This document shows positions 18,081-27,156 of a DNA stretch of 64,000 nt, piece by piece. A program made the translations under genes and the position numbers. The stretch is from Mesorhizobium sp. B4-1-4 (GTDB lineage Bacteria; Pseudomonadota; Alphaproteobacteria; Rhizobiales; Rhizobiaceae). A model generated the notes under the pieces. That model saw only the letters and a list, made by a program, of their open reading frames with translations. It searched no databases and was not told where the DNA came from. The stretch spans positions 3,100,001-3,164,000 of the forward strand of contig NZ_CP083950.1 of NCBI RefSeq assembly GCF_006439395.2, written 5' to 3'. Positions within the stretch are counted from its first letter, which is position 1. Each line of letters starts with the position of its first letter.

Positions 18081-19460
18081 CTATTTCATGCCGTTTGCCT
18101 TTGCCCATTCGGTTGCATCGTGCAACGTTCGTTCGAACGCAGTGAAGATGGCTGCGAGATCGTCCTCGCTGGCGATCAGTGGAGGGCAAAAAGCAATCGT
18201 GTCGTAAATTGCACGGATAATCAGCCCGTGGTCGTGCGCGCGGCGGAAAACATAGGCGCCAAGAGCTCCGCGGTCATCGAAGGTTTTCTTCGTAGCCTTG
18301 TCCGCCACCAGCTCGACGCCGCCGACGAAACCCGCCCCGCGCACATTTCCCACCAATGGGTGGGAACCAAACTGCCGCAACCCCTCCTGAAGGAGCACGC
18401 CCATGTCTCGCGCGTGTCCCACCAGCCCACGTTCCTCGATGATCCGGACGTTTTCGAGCCCCACCGCGGTCGCGACGGGGTGTCCGGTCGTGGTAAAGCC
18501 GTGGACGAAACTCCCCAACCGGCCGCTGTGCTCAACCAGAATCTCGTTGATAGGCTCCGACACGACGATCGCCGCCAATGGCTGATACGATGAGGTCAAC
18601 TGCTTGGAGAGCACCATGATGTCAGGCTGAATCCCGTAATATTCAGATCCGAACATCGCACCAAGCCTGCCAAAGGCAGTGATAATCTCGTCGACCACAA
18701 GAAGGATGTCATAGCGACGGCAAATATCCTGCACCCGTGGCCAGTAACCTTCAGGTGCCGGTATGACGCCACCGGCGGCAATCAGCGGCTCGCCGATAAA
18801 CGCGGCGATGGTTTCGGGGCCCTCAGCGAGGATAACGTCTTCGATCTCGCGAGCAAGCCGCGAGGAGAACTCGATCTCGGTCTCTCCCGGCAAACCGAAG
18901 CGATAGAAATGCGGGCACGTCAAATGCCTGACGGGGATCGCCGGGAGGTCGAAATCCCGATGGCTGGCCGGAAGACCGGTCAGGCTCGCCGAAGCGATCG
19001 TTGATCCATGGTAGCCCTGCTGGCGCGCCAGGAATTTCTTCTTCGCCGGCCGCCCAAGGGCATTGTTGAGGTACCAGACCATCTTGACGACGGTGTCGTT
19101 GGCCTCAGAGCCGGAATTGGTGAAGTGAACATGGTTGAGATTGCCCGGCGCCAATTCCGCCAGTTTTGCGGCAAGCTCCACACCGGGTGCATGCGCCTTG
19201 TGGGAGAAGCTGTGATAGTAAGGCAGCGTTTCGAGCTGTCGCGTGGCTGCCTCGACCAGCCGCTTCTCACTGAATCCAAGGCCTACGCTCCAAAGCCCGG
19301 ACATAGCCTCAATATAAGAGCGTCCCTGATCGTCGATCACGCGAACGCCGTCGCCCCGTCCGATGATGAACGGGCCGATCTCCTGATGGCGGGCAAGATT
19401 GGTGAAGGGATGGATGTGAGATGCCAGATCCTTTTCCACAATGGAATTTGAAATGCTCAT
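18081..19460 (-). CDS. class III pyridoxal-phosphate aminotransferase
   Basis: A 459-aa omega-amino acid or beta-alanine:pyruvate type transaminase, cytosolic. Visible features are the PLP-binding [11 protein letters not shown] segment and the Schiff-base lysine in [10 protein letters not shown]. The family moves a terminal amino group from an omega-amino acid or amine to pyruvate or 2-oxoglutarate. The ATG at 19460 begins the conserved N-terminus; the longer frame adds 24 residues without family character. It sits between the dimethylformamidase-like gene and aapP, so it probably acts on the amine released from the imported compound. Confidence 0.86.
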   Translation of the reverse strand: MSISNSIVEKDLASHIHPFTNLARHQEIGPFIIGRGDGVRVIDDQGRSYIEAMSGLWSVGLGFSEKRLVEAATRQLETLPYYHSFSHKAHAPGVELAAKLAELAPGNLNHVHFTNSGSEANDTVVKMVWYLNNALGRPAKKKFLARQQGYHGSTIASASLTGLPASHRDFDLPAIPVRHLTCPHFYRFGLPGETEIEFSSRLAREIEDVILAEGPETIAAFIGEPLIAAGGVIPAPEGYWPRVQDICRRYDILLVVDEIITAFGRLGAMFGSEYYGIQPDIMVLSKQLTSSYQPLAAIVVSEPINEILVEHSGRLGSFVHGFTTTGHPVATAVGLENVRIIEERGLVGHARDMGVLLQEGLRQFGSHPLVGNVRGAGFVGGVELVADKATKKTFDDRGALGAYVFRRAHDHGLIIRAIYDTIAFCPPLIASEDDLAAIFTAFERTLHDATEWAKANGMK

Positions 19461-19560
19461 CTTGAATTCATTTCTTGCTGATCTTTCGAGTGGCATTCGG
19501 ACGAGTACTGATTGGTACCGGCGGTTCGTCAAACGGCTGTCGACCCAATGCCGACAAAAT

Positions 19561-21729
19561 TCAGATCGCCTCCCCCTTGGTCAGGCAACCAGCGACAAAA
19601 TTCTCCAGCAGTCGTGAAATGTTGTTGTTGAAACCATTCACCGGCAGACTGCCGCAGAACATGATCGACCCTGTGGAAAATACGCAGTTTCCTTTTGGCA
19701 GAGTGACGAGGCAAAGATCGGCCCTGACCTGGTTGCGCTGCCACTCGGCCGAGTGCAGGTCCGGGTTCCAGATTTTTTCCGGTACACAGGCGTAGTCGAC
19801 TGGATGGTGTTCGGAGGAAGCCAGAACGATCGCCGAAGCCGGCGTGCCGAGCGACGGATCTACAACATCGAGTTCGAACCCAGCAGCCCCGCCACCGGAC
19901 AGGCCGAAATTGCCGATGATTTCGTCATCTATCCCGTCGAAGAGCCAGGCGAACTCCGGTTCTCTAGATATCTGAGTCCGACGATAGTAGGACGACGTGA
20001 ACGGCCCGTGCGCCGACATGCCGATACCGACCAGCTTTTGCGGAGGACGGCCATTCTTCAACCACAAGCCGCCGTACTGGCCGTCAAATGCATGGAAGCA
20101 TTCGCCAGTTTCGGTTTCCCACATTCTGACGCCGCTTTCCCCGCGCCGGATCTCGATCGCGGCGGGAAAGATGTCGCTTGTCGCGACACGCCAGTAAAAA
20201 CCGTTGCCCCCAAGATAGGCAAGGTTGCCGCCCGCATCGACAAACTGCTGGAGTGCATCCAGAGACCGCAATGTGTGATATTCAGGATGGGTCACGGTCA
20301 AAAGCAGCGCATAGCCCTCGAGCGCGAAAAGACCTTCTGCATCAAGATCGTGATCCGTGACGACGTCGATCTCGATTCCTTTGGCGTCCAGCCACGCAAT
20401 CAAATGCATGTCGGCCGCGAAATGACGAAGGCCGGACCCTTTCTCGTCGAGATAGGCGAAGAGGCCTGGCCGCATCAGCAGTTGCGGGCGCAGGAGCGAA
20501 CTGAACATGACCCCGCTACCATCGGCGTGGACATCGTAAAGCGAGCGGCCGAATTCCGGATAAAGTGCTGGATGATGCGGATTGCTTCCCCAGGCATCGC
20601 GCCTTGACTCATAGGCCGCGCCGTAATTCGTGCGCGGATAATTGCAGTAGGCCTGATAGGTCAACGTCGAGAAGAGGACGGCCACGCGGGCCTTGTGCCC
20701 ATCTGAATTCGGGCGGACGAAGAACGGGATGATATCCTCGGCATCCTCGCAACGGAGCCTTATCCCGTAGACGCCGCTTGGCAAATCGCGTGGAACATCG
20801 AACGTGAAGTCGGTTTCCCATCCGCAATCATGAAGGTCGCCCTCATGGAAGTGGATTGCCGCATAGTCGTCCGGCGCATGCTGCCAGGACATTTCCCGTC
20901 CCGTCCAGCGCGAACCGCGGACGCCGCGCGCCGGCAAATTGTGGGTGCGCCCTTCAAGGCCGTTCGGGCCGATATCAATGATCTTGTCGGTGTCGATGCC
21001 CTGACCGAAGTCCCAAAGCGCCGCGATCTTTTGTTGTTCCGACCTGCCGCGATCCAAGTGCTCGGGAACCTCCATGCCCACAAAAAATGCGGGGTTTTCA
21101 AGCCGGCCGTTGAAGAACGACGTCATATCCGAGCAGTCAGCCGGCGCACGTCCGGCGGCAAGGATGATTCTTGAGAGCCCGCCCGCTGGCCACGGCAGAT
21201 GGCGATCGAGATCGGATATTCTCGTGCCGGCAGAGACGTCGTAGCAGGACGCGCGGATGCGACCGGCCAGCCAATGCAGGCGCAATTCGTACCAGCAGCC
21301 AGTTTGCGGCACGACGGACAGGCGTTCCCAGGTTGCATCGACTATGACGGAAAACCCGGCCGCGTCGATATCGGCGCTAAGCGTGCTGCCACCGGCGGAG
21401 ATCAGCGAAAAGAGGGTTTGAGGCTCATCCCTGACGAACCGCGGTTGAAAGCGGATCGCAAAGGTGAGGTCGTCGGAGCGCTGAAGCCCGCCAAGTGGAA
21501 TGACGGCGTAGGAGCCGGGAGACGATGGCTTAGCCACCGATCTGTACCGGCCTTGGAAATGGGCCGCAACAGGACGCATGTCGATACCCGCACCGACCGG
21601 GTTCGGATCGGCCGAATAGATCCGAACCAGATCGGCGAAATAGTCAGCGCCGAAATGGCTGGAGACCTTCATATCGATCGTCTCGCCTGCACGGACGGAC
21701 AATCGGTCGGTATAGCCAGTTAACCTCAT
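19561..21729 (-). CDS. N,N-dimethylformamidase beta-subunit-like protein with N-terminal LamG-like domain
   Basis: A 722-aa protein. The C-terminal half resembles the large subunit of N,N-dimethylformamidase: GSNPHHPALY near 381-390, the VTHPEYHT segment with Tyr484, and NLAYLGGNGFYWR around 502-514, followed by acidic residues (IEIRRGE near 525-531). The known enzyme is a tyrosine/glutamate-ligated iron amidase that also needs a small subunit, which I do not find here. Residues about 75-220 look like a concanavalin/LamG-type beta sandwich. It lies 20 bp after aapM. It may hydrolyse an amide or N-alkyl compound brought in by the transporter; the substrate is unknown. Confidence 0.75.
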   Translation of the reverse strand: MRLTGYTDRLSVRAGETIDMKVSSHFGADYFADLVRIYSADPNPVGAGIDMRPVAAHFQGRYRSVAKPSSPGSYAVIPLGGLQRSDDLTFAIRFQPRFVRDEPQTLFSLISAGGSTLSADIDAAGFSVIVDATWERLSVVPQTGCWYELRLHWLAGRIRASCYDVSAGTRISDLDRHLPWPAGGLSRIILAAGRAPADCSDMTSFFNGRLENPAFFVGMEVPEHLDRGRSEQQKIAALWDFGQGIDTDKIIDIGPNGLEGRTHNLPARGVRGSRWTGREMSWQHAPDDYAAIHFHEGDLHDCGWETDFTFDVPRDLPSGVYGIRLRCEDAEDIIPFFVRPNSDGHKARVAVLFSTLTYQAYCNYPRTNYGAAYESRRDAWGSNPHHPALYPEFGRSLYDVHADGSGVMFSSLLRPQLLMRPGLFAYLDEKGSGLRHFAADMHLIAWLDAKGIEIDVVTDHDLDAEGLFALEGYALLLTVTHPEYHTLRSLDALQQFVDAGGNLAYLGGNGFYWRVATSDIFPAAIEIRRGESGVRMWETETGECFHAFDGQYGGLWLKNGRPPQKLVGIGMSAHGPFTSSYYRRTQISREPEFAWLFDGIDDEIIGNFGLSGGGAAGFELDVVDPSLGTPASAIVLASSEHHPVDYACVPEKIWNPDLHSAEWQRNQVRADLCLVTLPKGNCVFSTGSIMFCGSLPVNGFNNNISRLLENFVAGCLTKGEAI

Positions 21730-21749
21730 GAGCGTTCAAACATTCAAAC

Positions 21750-22847
21750 TTACCGCGATGACGTCTTCAGCGATTTTTCGAGATAGGCGCCATACCGCGA
21801 CAGCGAGAACGTGAAGGTGAAATAGATCAATGCAACGAAGACGTAGACCTCGACGTAGAAGGAATTCCATCCTCCCGCGGAAAAGGCTGCATTGCCGGAC
21901 GCCGTGACCTCGAAGAAGCCAAGAATCACGATCAGGGAGGTTTCCATGAAAGCGATGACCACCTGATTGATCGTGGCCGGCAGCGCGTAGCGGAATGCTT
22001 GCGGCAGGATGATCCGAGTGATCGTCTGCCAGTAGTTCAGCCCAAGCGCGACGGAAGCCTCCTCTTGACCCGCCGCAAGCGCTTGGATGCCTCCGCGAAT
22101 GATCTCAGCCTGATAGACGGCGAAGAACACAGCGGCGCCGAGGATGACACGATAGAGCTTGTCGCCGACCAGAAAGTCAGGAAGCGTGAACGGCAGCACG
22201 ATCGCGGCCGTGAACAGGATCGCAATGAGCGGCAGCGACCGGATGCCATCGATAAACAGCGCGGTCACGGATGAAATTACTGGTAGCCGCGAACGCCGCA
22301 GAAGCGCGAGAACAATCGCCAACGGCATGCCGATGACGACGGTGGATGCAAAAACGAACGTTGTCAGAGCAAGGCCGCCCCATTGCGTTTCCAGCACGAG
22401 CGGCATGCCAAACACTCCCCCTTTCATGAGAATGTAGAAAGCGCCGTACCCGGCGATCCACACGGCAGGCAATCGCTTGGCTGACCAGAAGAGAGGCACG
22501 CAAGACAAAATTGCTGTCAGCAGGATCGCAAGGCACGCGAGAGCCGAGCGCCATTGTTCAGCATAGGGATAGAGGCCGAACAGGATCAGCCTGTAGCGGT
22601 CCGCAACGACAGCCCAGCAAGCCCCCGCTACATTGCGACAATCCTCCGGCGTACCCGTCCAGACAGCTTTGATGAAAGCCCAGTCGACAATTGTCCACGC
22701 AGCCCAAAGGACGAATGCCAGACAAACAAGCGTCAGCAGCGATTGGCCAAATGTGGAGAAGAAATCTCGTTGAAAGCCTTTCAGCAGGCTCTCGGATTTC
22801 ATGGGCTGGATGGTCGCGATTTCAGCCACAACCTTCTCCTTGCTCAT
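21750..22847 (-). CDS. aapM: amino acid ABC transporter permease (AapM-like)
   Basis: A 365-aa inner-membrane permease with several hydrophobic helices and the cytoplasmic EAA-type loop (EASVALGLNYWQTITRIILPQAF). The large insert between the first helix and the core (GTPEDCRNVAGACWAVVADR) is typical of AapM of the general L-amino acid transporter. It overlaps aapQ by 4 nt (ATGA), so the pair is translationally coupled. Confidence 0.9.
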   Translation of the reverse strand: MSKEKVVAEIATIQPMKSESLLKGFQRDFFSTFGQSLLTLVCLAFVLWAAWTIVDWAFIKAVWTGTPEDCRNVAGACWAVVADRYRLILFGLYPYAEQWRSALACLAILLTAILSCVPLFWSAKRLPAVWIAGYGAFYILMKGGVFGMPLVLETQWGGLALTTFVFASTVVIGMPLAIVLALLRRSRLPVISSVTALFIDGIRSLPLIAILFTAAIVLPFTLPDFLVGDKLYRVILGAAVFFAVYQAEIIRGGIQALAAGQEEASVALGLNYWQTITRIILPQAFRYALPATINQVVIAFMETSLIVILGFFEVTASGNAAFSAGGWNSFYVEVYVFVALIYFTFTFSLSRYGAYLEKSLKTSSR

Positions 22848-23980
22848 TTCTTATGACCCGGCAGGGCAATCGCACGGTTGATGGCGTTCATGACCACCGA
22901 GATCGACATGTTGATCGCCCAGAAGCCCAGGATCAGAATGAAAATCAAAGTCAGAGTCTGGCCAGAGTGATTGATGGAATTGGCAACGACGGCAAAGAAA
23001 TCCGTGTAGCCAATCGCAATACCGATCGTGGTTGCCTTCATCAGCCAAATGATCTGATTGGTCATCGTCGGCAGCACAATCCGGATCATCAGGGGCAGCC
23101 GGATTCGCGAGAAGATTTGCCAATTGCGCAATCCAAGCGCTTGCGCCGCTTCGGTTTGCCCGGTCGGAATGGCCAAGAAGCCACCGCGGACGATTTCGGC
23201 AACATACGAAGCGCCAAACAGAGAGATGGCGATGATCACCGCTGTGAGTTCTGGCACGATCGTCCCGCCGCCTCTGAAACGGAGACCCTGCAATTGCGGC
23301 AGGCTCAACAAAGGAGCATCGACTTGCCGGCCGAGGGCAAATGACAGCGCTGCAAGTGCAAGCCCAATAGCAACAGCAACGCCGAACGCAGCTTTTCCGT
23401 ATCGCCGAGAAAGTGGAAGTGCTGCGAGGAGAAAGGCCAGCACGGCTGCAAGGCCCATGACGACATGCATCGCATCGATGTTCAGCGCAGGCAGGAAGAC
23501 GCCCCGGTTCGAAATAAAGATGCTTCCGGGCAACGCAATCGCCGTCCTCGGCGGCGGCAGATGCGAGATGAGTGAATACCAGAAGAAGGCTTGCAGGATG
23601 AGTGGAAGGTTTCGAAAAAGCTGAACGTACCAGCTTGCGATCCATCTCAGCATTTTGTTGCTGGCAAGCCGTGCGGTTCCGATCAACATGCCGAGTATAA
23701 AAGACAGCGAAATCGAAATCGCGCCAAGCAGAAGCGTATTGACGAAGCCGACAAGGAGAGCGCGGGCATAGGTCGAGCTAATGTCATAGTCGATCAGGGT
23801 GAAGGGGATGGTTGACCCCGTCGCGTAGTCCAGAAAATCCCAACCAAATGTAACGCCTTGAATTTGCATATTCCGGCGCGCGGTCAAAATGCCGGTCACC
23901 ACAATGGCGCCGATCACCGCTACGAAGGCTGCCTGCAGCGCTTGATCCCGGTGTCTGCGATTTCCAAGCAAAGTCGCCAT
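22844..23980 (-). CDS. aapQ: amino acid ABC transporter permease (AapQ-like)
   Basis: A 378-aa inner-membrane permease. It has the HisM-type membrane core and EAA loop (EAAQALGLRNWQIFSRIRLPLMI) and the central insertion characteristic of AapQ. The ATG at 23980 has GGAAGAAG just upstream; a longer frame would overlap aapJ. It is paired with aapM and follows the binding-protein gene aapJ by about 80 bp. Confidence 0.9.
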   Translation of the reverse strand: MATLLGNRRHRDQALQAAFVAVIGAIVVTGILTARRNMQIQGVTFGWDFLDYATGSTIPFTLIDYDISSTYARALLVGFVNTLLLGAISISLSFILGMLIGTARLASNKMLRWIASWYVQLFRNLPLILQAFFWYSLISHLPPPRTAIALPGSIFISNRGVFLPALNIDAMHVVMGLAAVLAFLLAALPLSRRYGKAAFGVAVAIGLALAALSFALGRQVDAPLLSLPQLQGLRFRGGGTIVPELTAVIIAISLFGASYVAEIVRGGFLAIPTGQTEAAQALGLRNWQIFSRIRLPLMIRIVLPTMTNQIIWLMKATTIGIAIGYTDFFAVVANSINHSGQTLTLIFILILGFWAINMSISVVMNAINRAIALPGHKK

Positions 23981-24059
23981 AGCTTCTTCCCAGCGTTCCG
24001 TTTTTTCGCAGTCGGAAACGGGGCCTCGCCAGCGGATTGCTGGCGAGGTCCAATCGCAA

Positions 24060-25094
24060 TTAGTCGAGAATAGGCGGATAAAGGACGCCGCCCTTTTGCC
24101 ATGGCGCATTTAGGCCACGAGGAAGTTTGTAGCGCGAGTCCTTGCCGATATTCCTGTCGTAGATCTCTCCGGCGTTGCCGACGGTCTTGATGACTTTGTA
24201 GGCCCAGTCATCCGCCAATCCGACTCGCTTGCCGATACCCGGAGTTACGCCGAGCAGCTTGCCGACGGTCGTGTTCGGCGGGTTGGCCTTCATTTCATCG
24301 ACGTTCTTGCTGTTGACACCGTTTTCTTCGGCAATGAGCCCGACGGCAATGACCCAGTTCACGAGGTCAACCCAGGCGTCGTCCCCTTGACGCATCGCGG
24401 CAGATTCCGGCTCCAGCGCCAGCGTATCGGTCAGGATAACGTGATCATCGGGGTTGGCCGCTGCCGCGCGCGAAGCAGCGAGGACCGGAGCCCACTCGGC
24501 ATAGGAATCGCAACGGTTTGCATAATAGGCGGCCGTCGCTTCGTCGTTCTTTTCGTACGTGATCAGCTTGATGTCTAATTTGTTCTGCTTGAGGTAGTCA
24601 CTGATCAGCTTCTCGGTGCTGGTGCCGCCGGCGACGCAAATGGTGCCGCCGCTCATCTCAGCAAGGGATTTGACGTTCAGATCCTTGTGGGCCATGAACG
24701 ACGTTGCACCCACAAAGTAAGGCATGCTGAACTGGATACCGAGCTCAGTGTCGCGGCTCATCGTCCAGCCGGTTGCCTTGATCACCAGATCCAGGTCGCC
24801 GGATTGCAACGACGGAAAACGCTGCGCCCAGCTGATCGGAATGAGTTTGAGCTTGTCGTCGGATCCGAAGATTGCCGTGGCGACTGCCCGGCAATAGTCG
24901 ATGTCCACGCCATGCCATTTGCCCTGGGCGTCGACTTCAAAGAAGCCTTCGAAATTGCCGTCGCCGGACGTGCAATTGAGCGCGCCTCGTTGCTGGACAG
25001 CCTTCAGCGTATCGCCCTGCGCTGCATGAGCTGAACTACCGATTGCCGATGCGAACGCAGCAGCAGCAAAAGCCAGACCAAATACGGTTTTCAT
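24060..25094 (-). CDS. aapJ: amino acid ABC transporter substrate-binding protein (AapJ-like)
   Basis: A 344-aa periplasmic binding protein. A signal peptide ends around SSAHA-AQG (residues 21-25). The mature part is AapJ-type, with DYCRAVATAIFG near the start and two cysteine-containing loops. It heads the leftward transporter operon and follows the 438-bp regulatory region shared with the divergent GntR gene. AapJ proteins bind many L-amino acids; the enzymes encoded in this operon suggest a more specialised ligand here. Confidence 0.9.
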   Translation of the reverse strand: MKTVFGLAFAAAAFASAIGSSAHAAQGDTLKAVQQRGALNCTSGDGNFEGFFEVDAQGKWHGVDIDYCRAVATAIFGSDDKLKLIPISWAQRFPSLQSGDLDLVIKATGWTMSRDTELGIQFSMPYFVGATSFMAHKDLNVKSLAEMSGGTICVAGGTSTEKLISDYLKQNKLDIKLITYEKNDEATAAYYANRCDSYAEWAPVLAASRAAAANPDDHVILTDTLALEPESAAMRQGDDAWVDLVNWVIAVGLIAEENGVNSKNVDEMKANPPNTTVGKLLGVTPGIGKRVGLADDWAYKVIKTVGNAGEIYDRNIGKDSRYKLPRGLNAPWQKGGVLYPPILD

Positions 25095-25532
25095 TAGTCT
25101 CCATCCTCTGTTGGTAATGCCTGATCACAAACTTCGATGAGAGCTGCCTTTGGCAAGTCTTAGCGCTTAGCCGGACGTTTGCCTGAACGTGGCCAGAACT
25201 GGTTCCTGCATTTTAGAGGACGAGCCCTTCCCAAGTAACCGCGCCTGAGACGCGAAACGGTGGGAAAAAGCTGACCATCGGTTCCAGCTTGAGGCATGGC
25301 AGCGCCCTAGCCGTACCACGGTGCCGTTTGCGGATGACCGTGTTCATCAGCGATCTCCCAGTTTCACGCTTGCGCGCAGTTCCCGTTGCCAGCGTGTCCG
25401 CCGGTCTGTTCTGTCGTCTACGTGTCGACTGTTGCATTGTCGGCTTCGTGTCGACAAAGTCAAGAAAAAAGTTTACGTTGCCGACACGCTGTTTTTCTGG
25501 CCCACTGCACAAAACCGTAGGAAAGAGCTCAA
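25095..25532. promoter_or_regulatory. 438-bp divergent regulatory region between aapJ and gntR
   Basis: No gene is visible here. The region should hold the promoters of both the leftward aap operon and the rightward gntR. The operator array lies near the gntR side, leaving about 320 bp in front of aapJ in which I see no further clear element. Confidence 0.6.
25416..25465. promoter_or_regulatory. operator-like 50-bp array, copy 2 (TGTCGAC cores)
   Basis: It has the same order as copy 1: GTCTACGTGTCGAC, TTGTCG, TGTCGACA, then GTCAAGA. Spacing between the first and last cores differs by 1 bp between the copies, and the flanking GTCAAGA is identical. It lies 68-117 bp upstream of the gntR GTG, which suits autoregulation and control of the divergent aap operon. 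Confidence 0.65.
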
Positions 25533-26252
25533 GTGTCTGACGATTCTGAATCAAAACGCATCCGCGGCACCGGCTGGAAAAACGTCTATGAGACCCTGCG
25601 AAACGAGATTTTGGCGTTGACGCTGCGGCCGGGCCAATTGCTGGACGAAATGAGCTTGGCCGAACGCTTCGACATGTCACGCTCCCCAGTGCGGGAAGCC
25701 CTTATTCGGCTCGCGGGCGAAGAATTGGTCGTGACACTCTCCAATCGAAGCACGATCGTGGCGCCCATCGAGGTGGGAAACTTTCCCAAATATGTCGAGG
25801 CGCTCGACATCGCTCAGCGCATGTGCACCCGCCTTGCGGCTCAGCTGCGCAGCGACGCGGATCTCAAGATCATCGCACGCCGGCAGAAGGAGTTCGAAGG
25901 CGCGGTCAAGACCGGCGTCCATCTCAAGATGTCGGAAGCCAACAAGCAGTTCCACATGGCGATCGCTCATGCCGGAAAGAATCCGTATCTTGCCTCCTTT
26001 TACGAGCGTCTGCTCAACCAGGGGCAGAGGATGCTCCACTTGCATTTCGAGTATCTCGAGCGAACCCATGATGGCTATCTGCTGACGGACGAACACGACC
26101 TGATGCTGGAGGCGATCCGGGAAAAGAATGCAGATCGCGCCGATGATCTGGCGCACGCTCACACCCGCCAGTTTCAAGCCAATTTCATCAATTTTCTGCG
26201 CGAGAACTACACAACGGACGTGGCACTCGGCCCGCTCAAAGCCGCGGAGTAG
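25533..26252 (+). CDS. GntR family transcriptional regulator (FadR/FCD subfamily)
   Basis: A 239-aa regulator. Residues about 12-80 form a winged helix-turn-helix (VYETLRNEILALTLRPG ... RSPVREALIRL) and the rest is an all-helical FCD effector domain. It starts with GTG at 25533, preceded by AGGAAAG. FCD regulators usually sense a small carboxylate and repress catabolic genes. Its divergence from the aap operon and the two TGTCGAC arrays make it the likely regulator of the 8.7-25.1 kb block. Confidence 0.9.
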   Translation: MSDDSESKRIRGTGWKNVYETLRNEILALTLRPGQLLDEMSLAERFDMSRSPVREALIRLAGEELVVTLSNRSTIVAPIEVGNFPKYVEALDIAQRMCTRLAAQLRSDADLKIIARRQKEFEGAVKTGVHLKMSEANKQFHMAIAHAGKNPYLASFYERLLNQGQRMLHLHFEYLERTHDGYLLTDEHDLMLEAIREKNADRADDLAHAHTRQFQANFINFLRENYTTDVALGPLKAAE

Positions 26253-26254
26253 AC

Positions 26255-27096
26255 GTGGCAACGCCCACCGTTACCGGGTTCGTCGGAACCGGCGCGATCA
26301 CGGACGCCATGGTCCGAGGACTCTTGGCCTCGCCTCCTCTGGCGCCTGAAATTGTCGTTTCGCCGCGCAATGCCGGCATTGCCGAACGGCTTAAACGGGA
26401 TTTTTCCGTTGTGCGTATCGCTTCCGACAATCAAGCGGTGGTCGACGCCTGCGATACGGTCTTTCTCGCAGTCCGTCCCCAGATTGCCGAAGAGGTCATC
26501 ACGACGCTCCGGTTTCGCCCAGAAGCAACGGTTATCAGTGTAATCGCCACGTTGGATCGGCCGATGCTTTTGCGCTGGATAGGCGCAGAGGTAGTGCTTG
26601 TCCAGGCAATCCCCTACCCTTCGTCGCGGAACGCCGAGGCGTAACCGGCCTCTTTCCACCGAACGAGGACGTTGCATTGCTCTTTGCCGCGATTGGGACC
26701 GCCGTCGAATGCGCCACAAAGGAAGAATACGATCTTCTTGCCGCGGCCAGTTCTTTGATGGCCACCTATTTCGGCATTTTGGACGATGCGACGCAATGGT
26801 TATGTGCCAAGGGCCTGTCCGAACCTAAGGCGCGCGCCTACCTGGCACCTCTTTTCGCGGAGCTGACACGCTCTGCCGTCAAGGAAGAGTCGACAAACCT
26901 TGGTCGGCTAAGCCAGGAATTCGCGACCAAGGGCGGGCTGAACGAGCAGGTCTTGTCGGACTTTCAAAAAGCCGGCGGATCAGCTGCATTGGTTGCAGCG
27001 CTCGACGTGTGCTGGAACGTATTCAACGGTAGCCCTTCCGCTAGCCAGCCACGGCGCTCGTGTCGGATATCGAGGCGCCGATCTCGCGAGCCGTGA
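26255..27096 (+). pseudogene. pyrroline-5-carboxylate reductase-like gene (proC family), frameshifted
   Basis: The first part (26255-26644) encodes the ProC N-terminus with cofactor motif GFVGTGAITDAMV and the VFLAVRP segment. The reading then shifts: the stop at 26642 follows a CCCC run at 26611-26614, while the other frame continues as LPFVAERRGVTGLFPPNED and runs to 27096 with the ProC dimerisation domain (TATYFG-like helix, then LSDFQKAGGSAAL). One extra C would restore a full protein. The gene starts 2 bp after the gntR stop. It is either a true pseudogene or a sequencing error. A pyrroline carboxylate reductase suits the proline-like chemistry of the region. Confidence 0.75.
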
Positions 27097-27156
27097 AATC
27101 GGCCTTGTCGCTGCCTCGCAATGTCTCCGGCGGGACGGAACGCAACGTGTCGCGCT

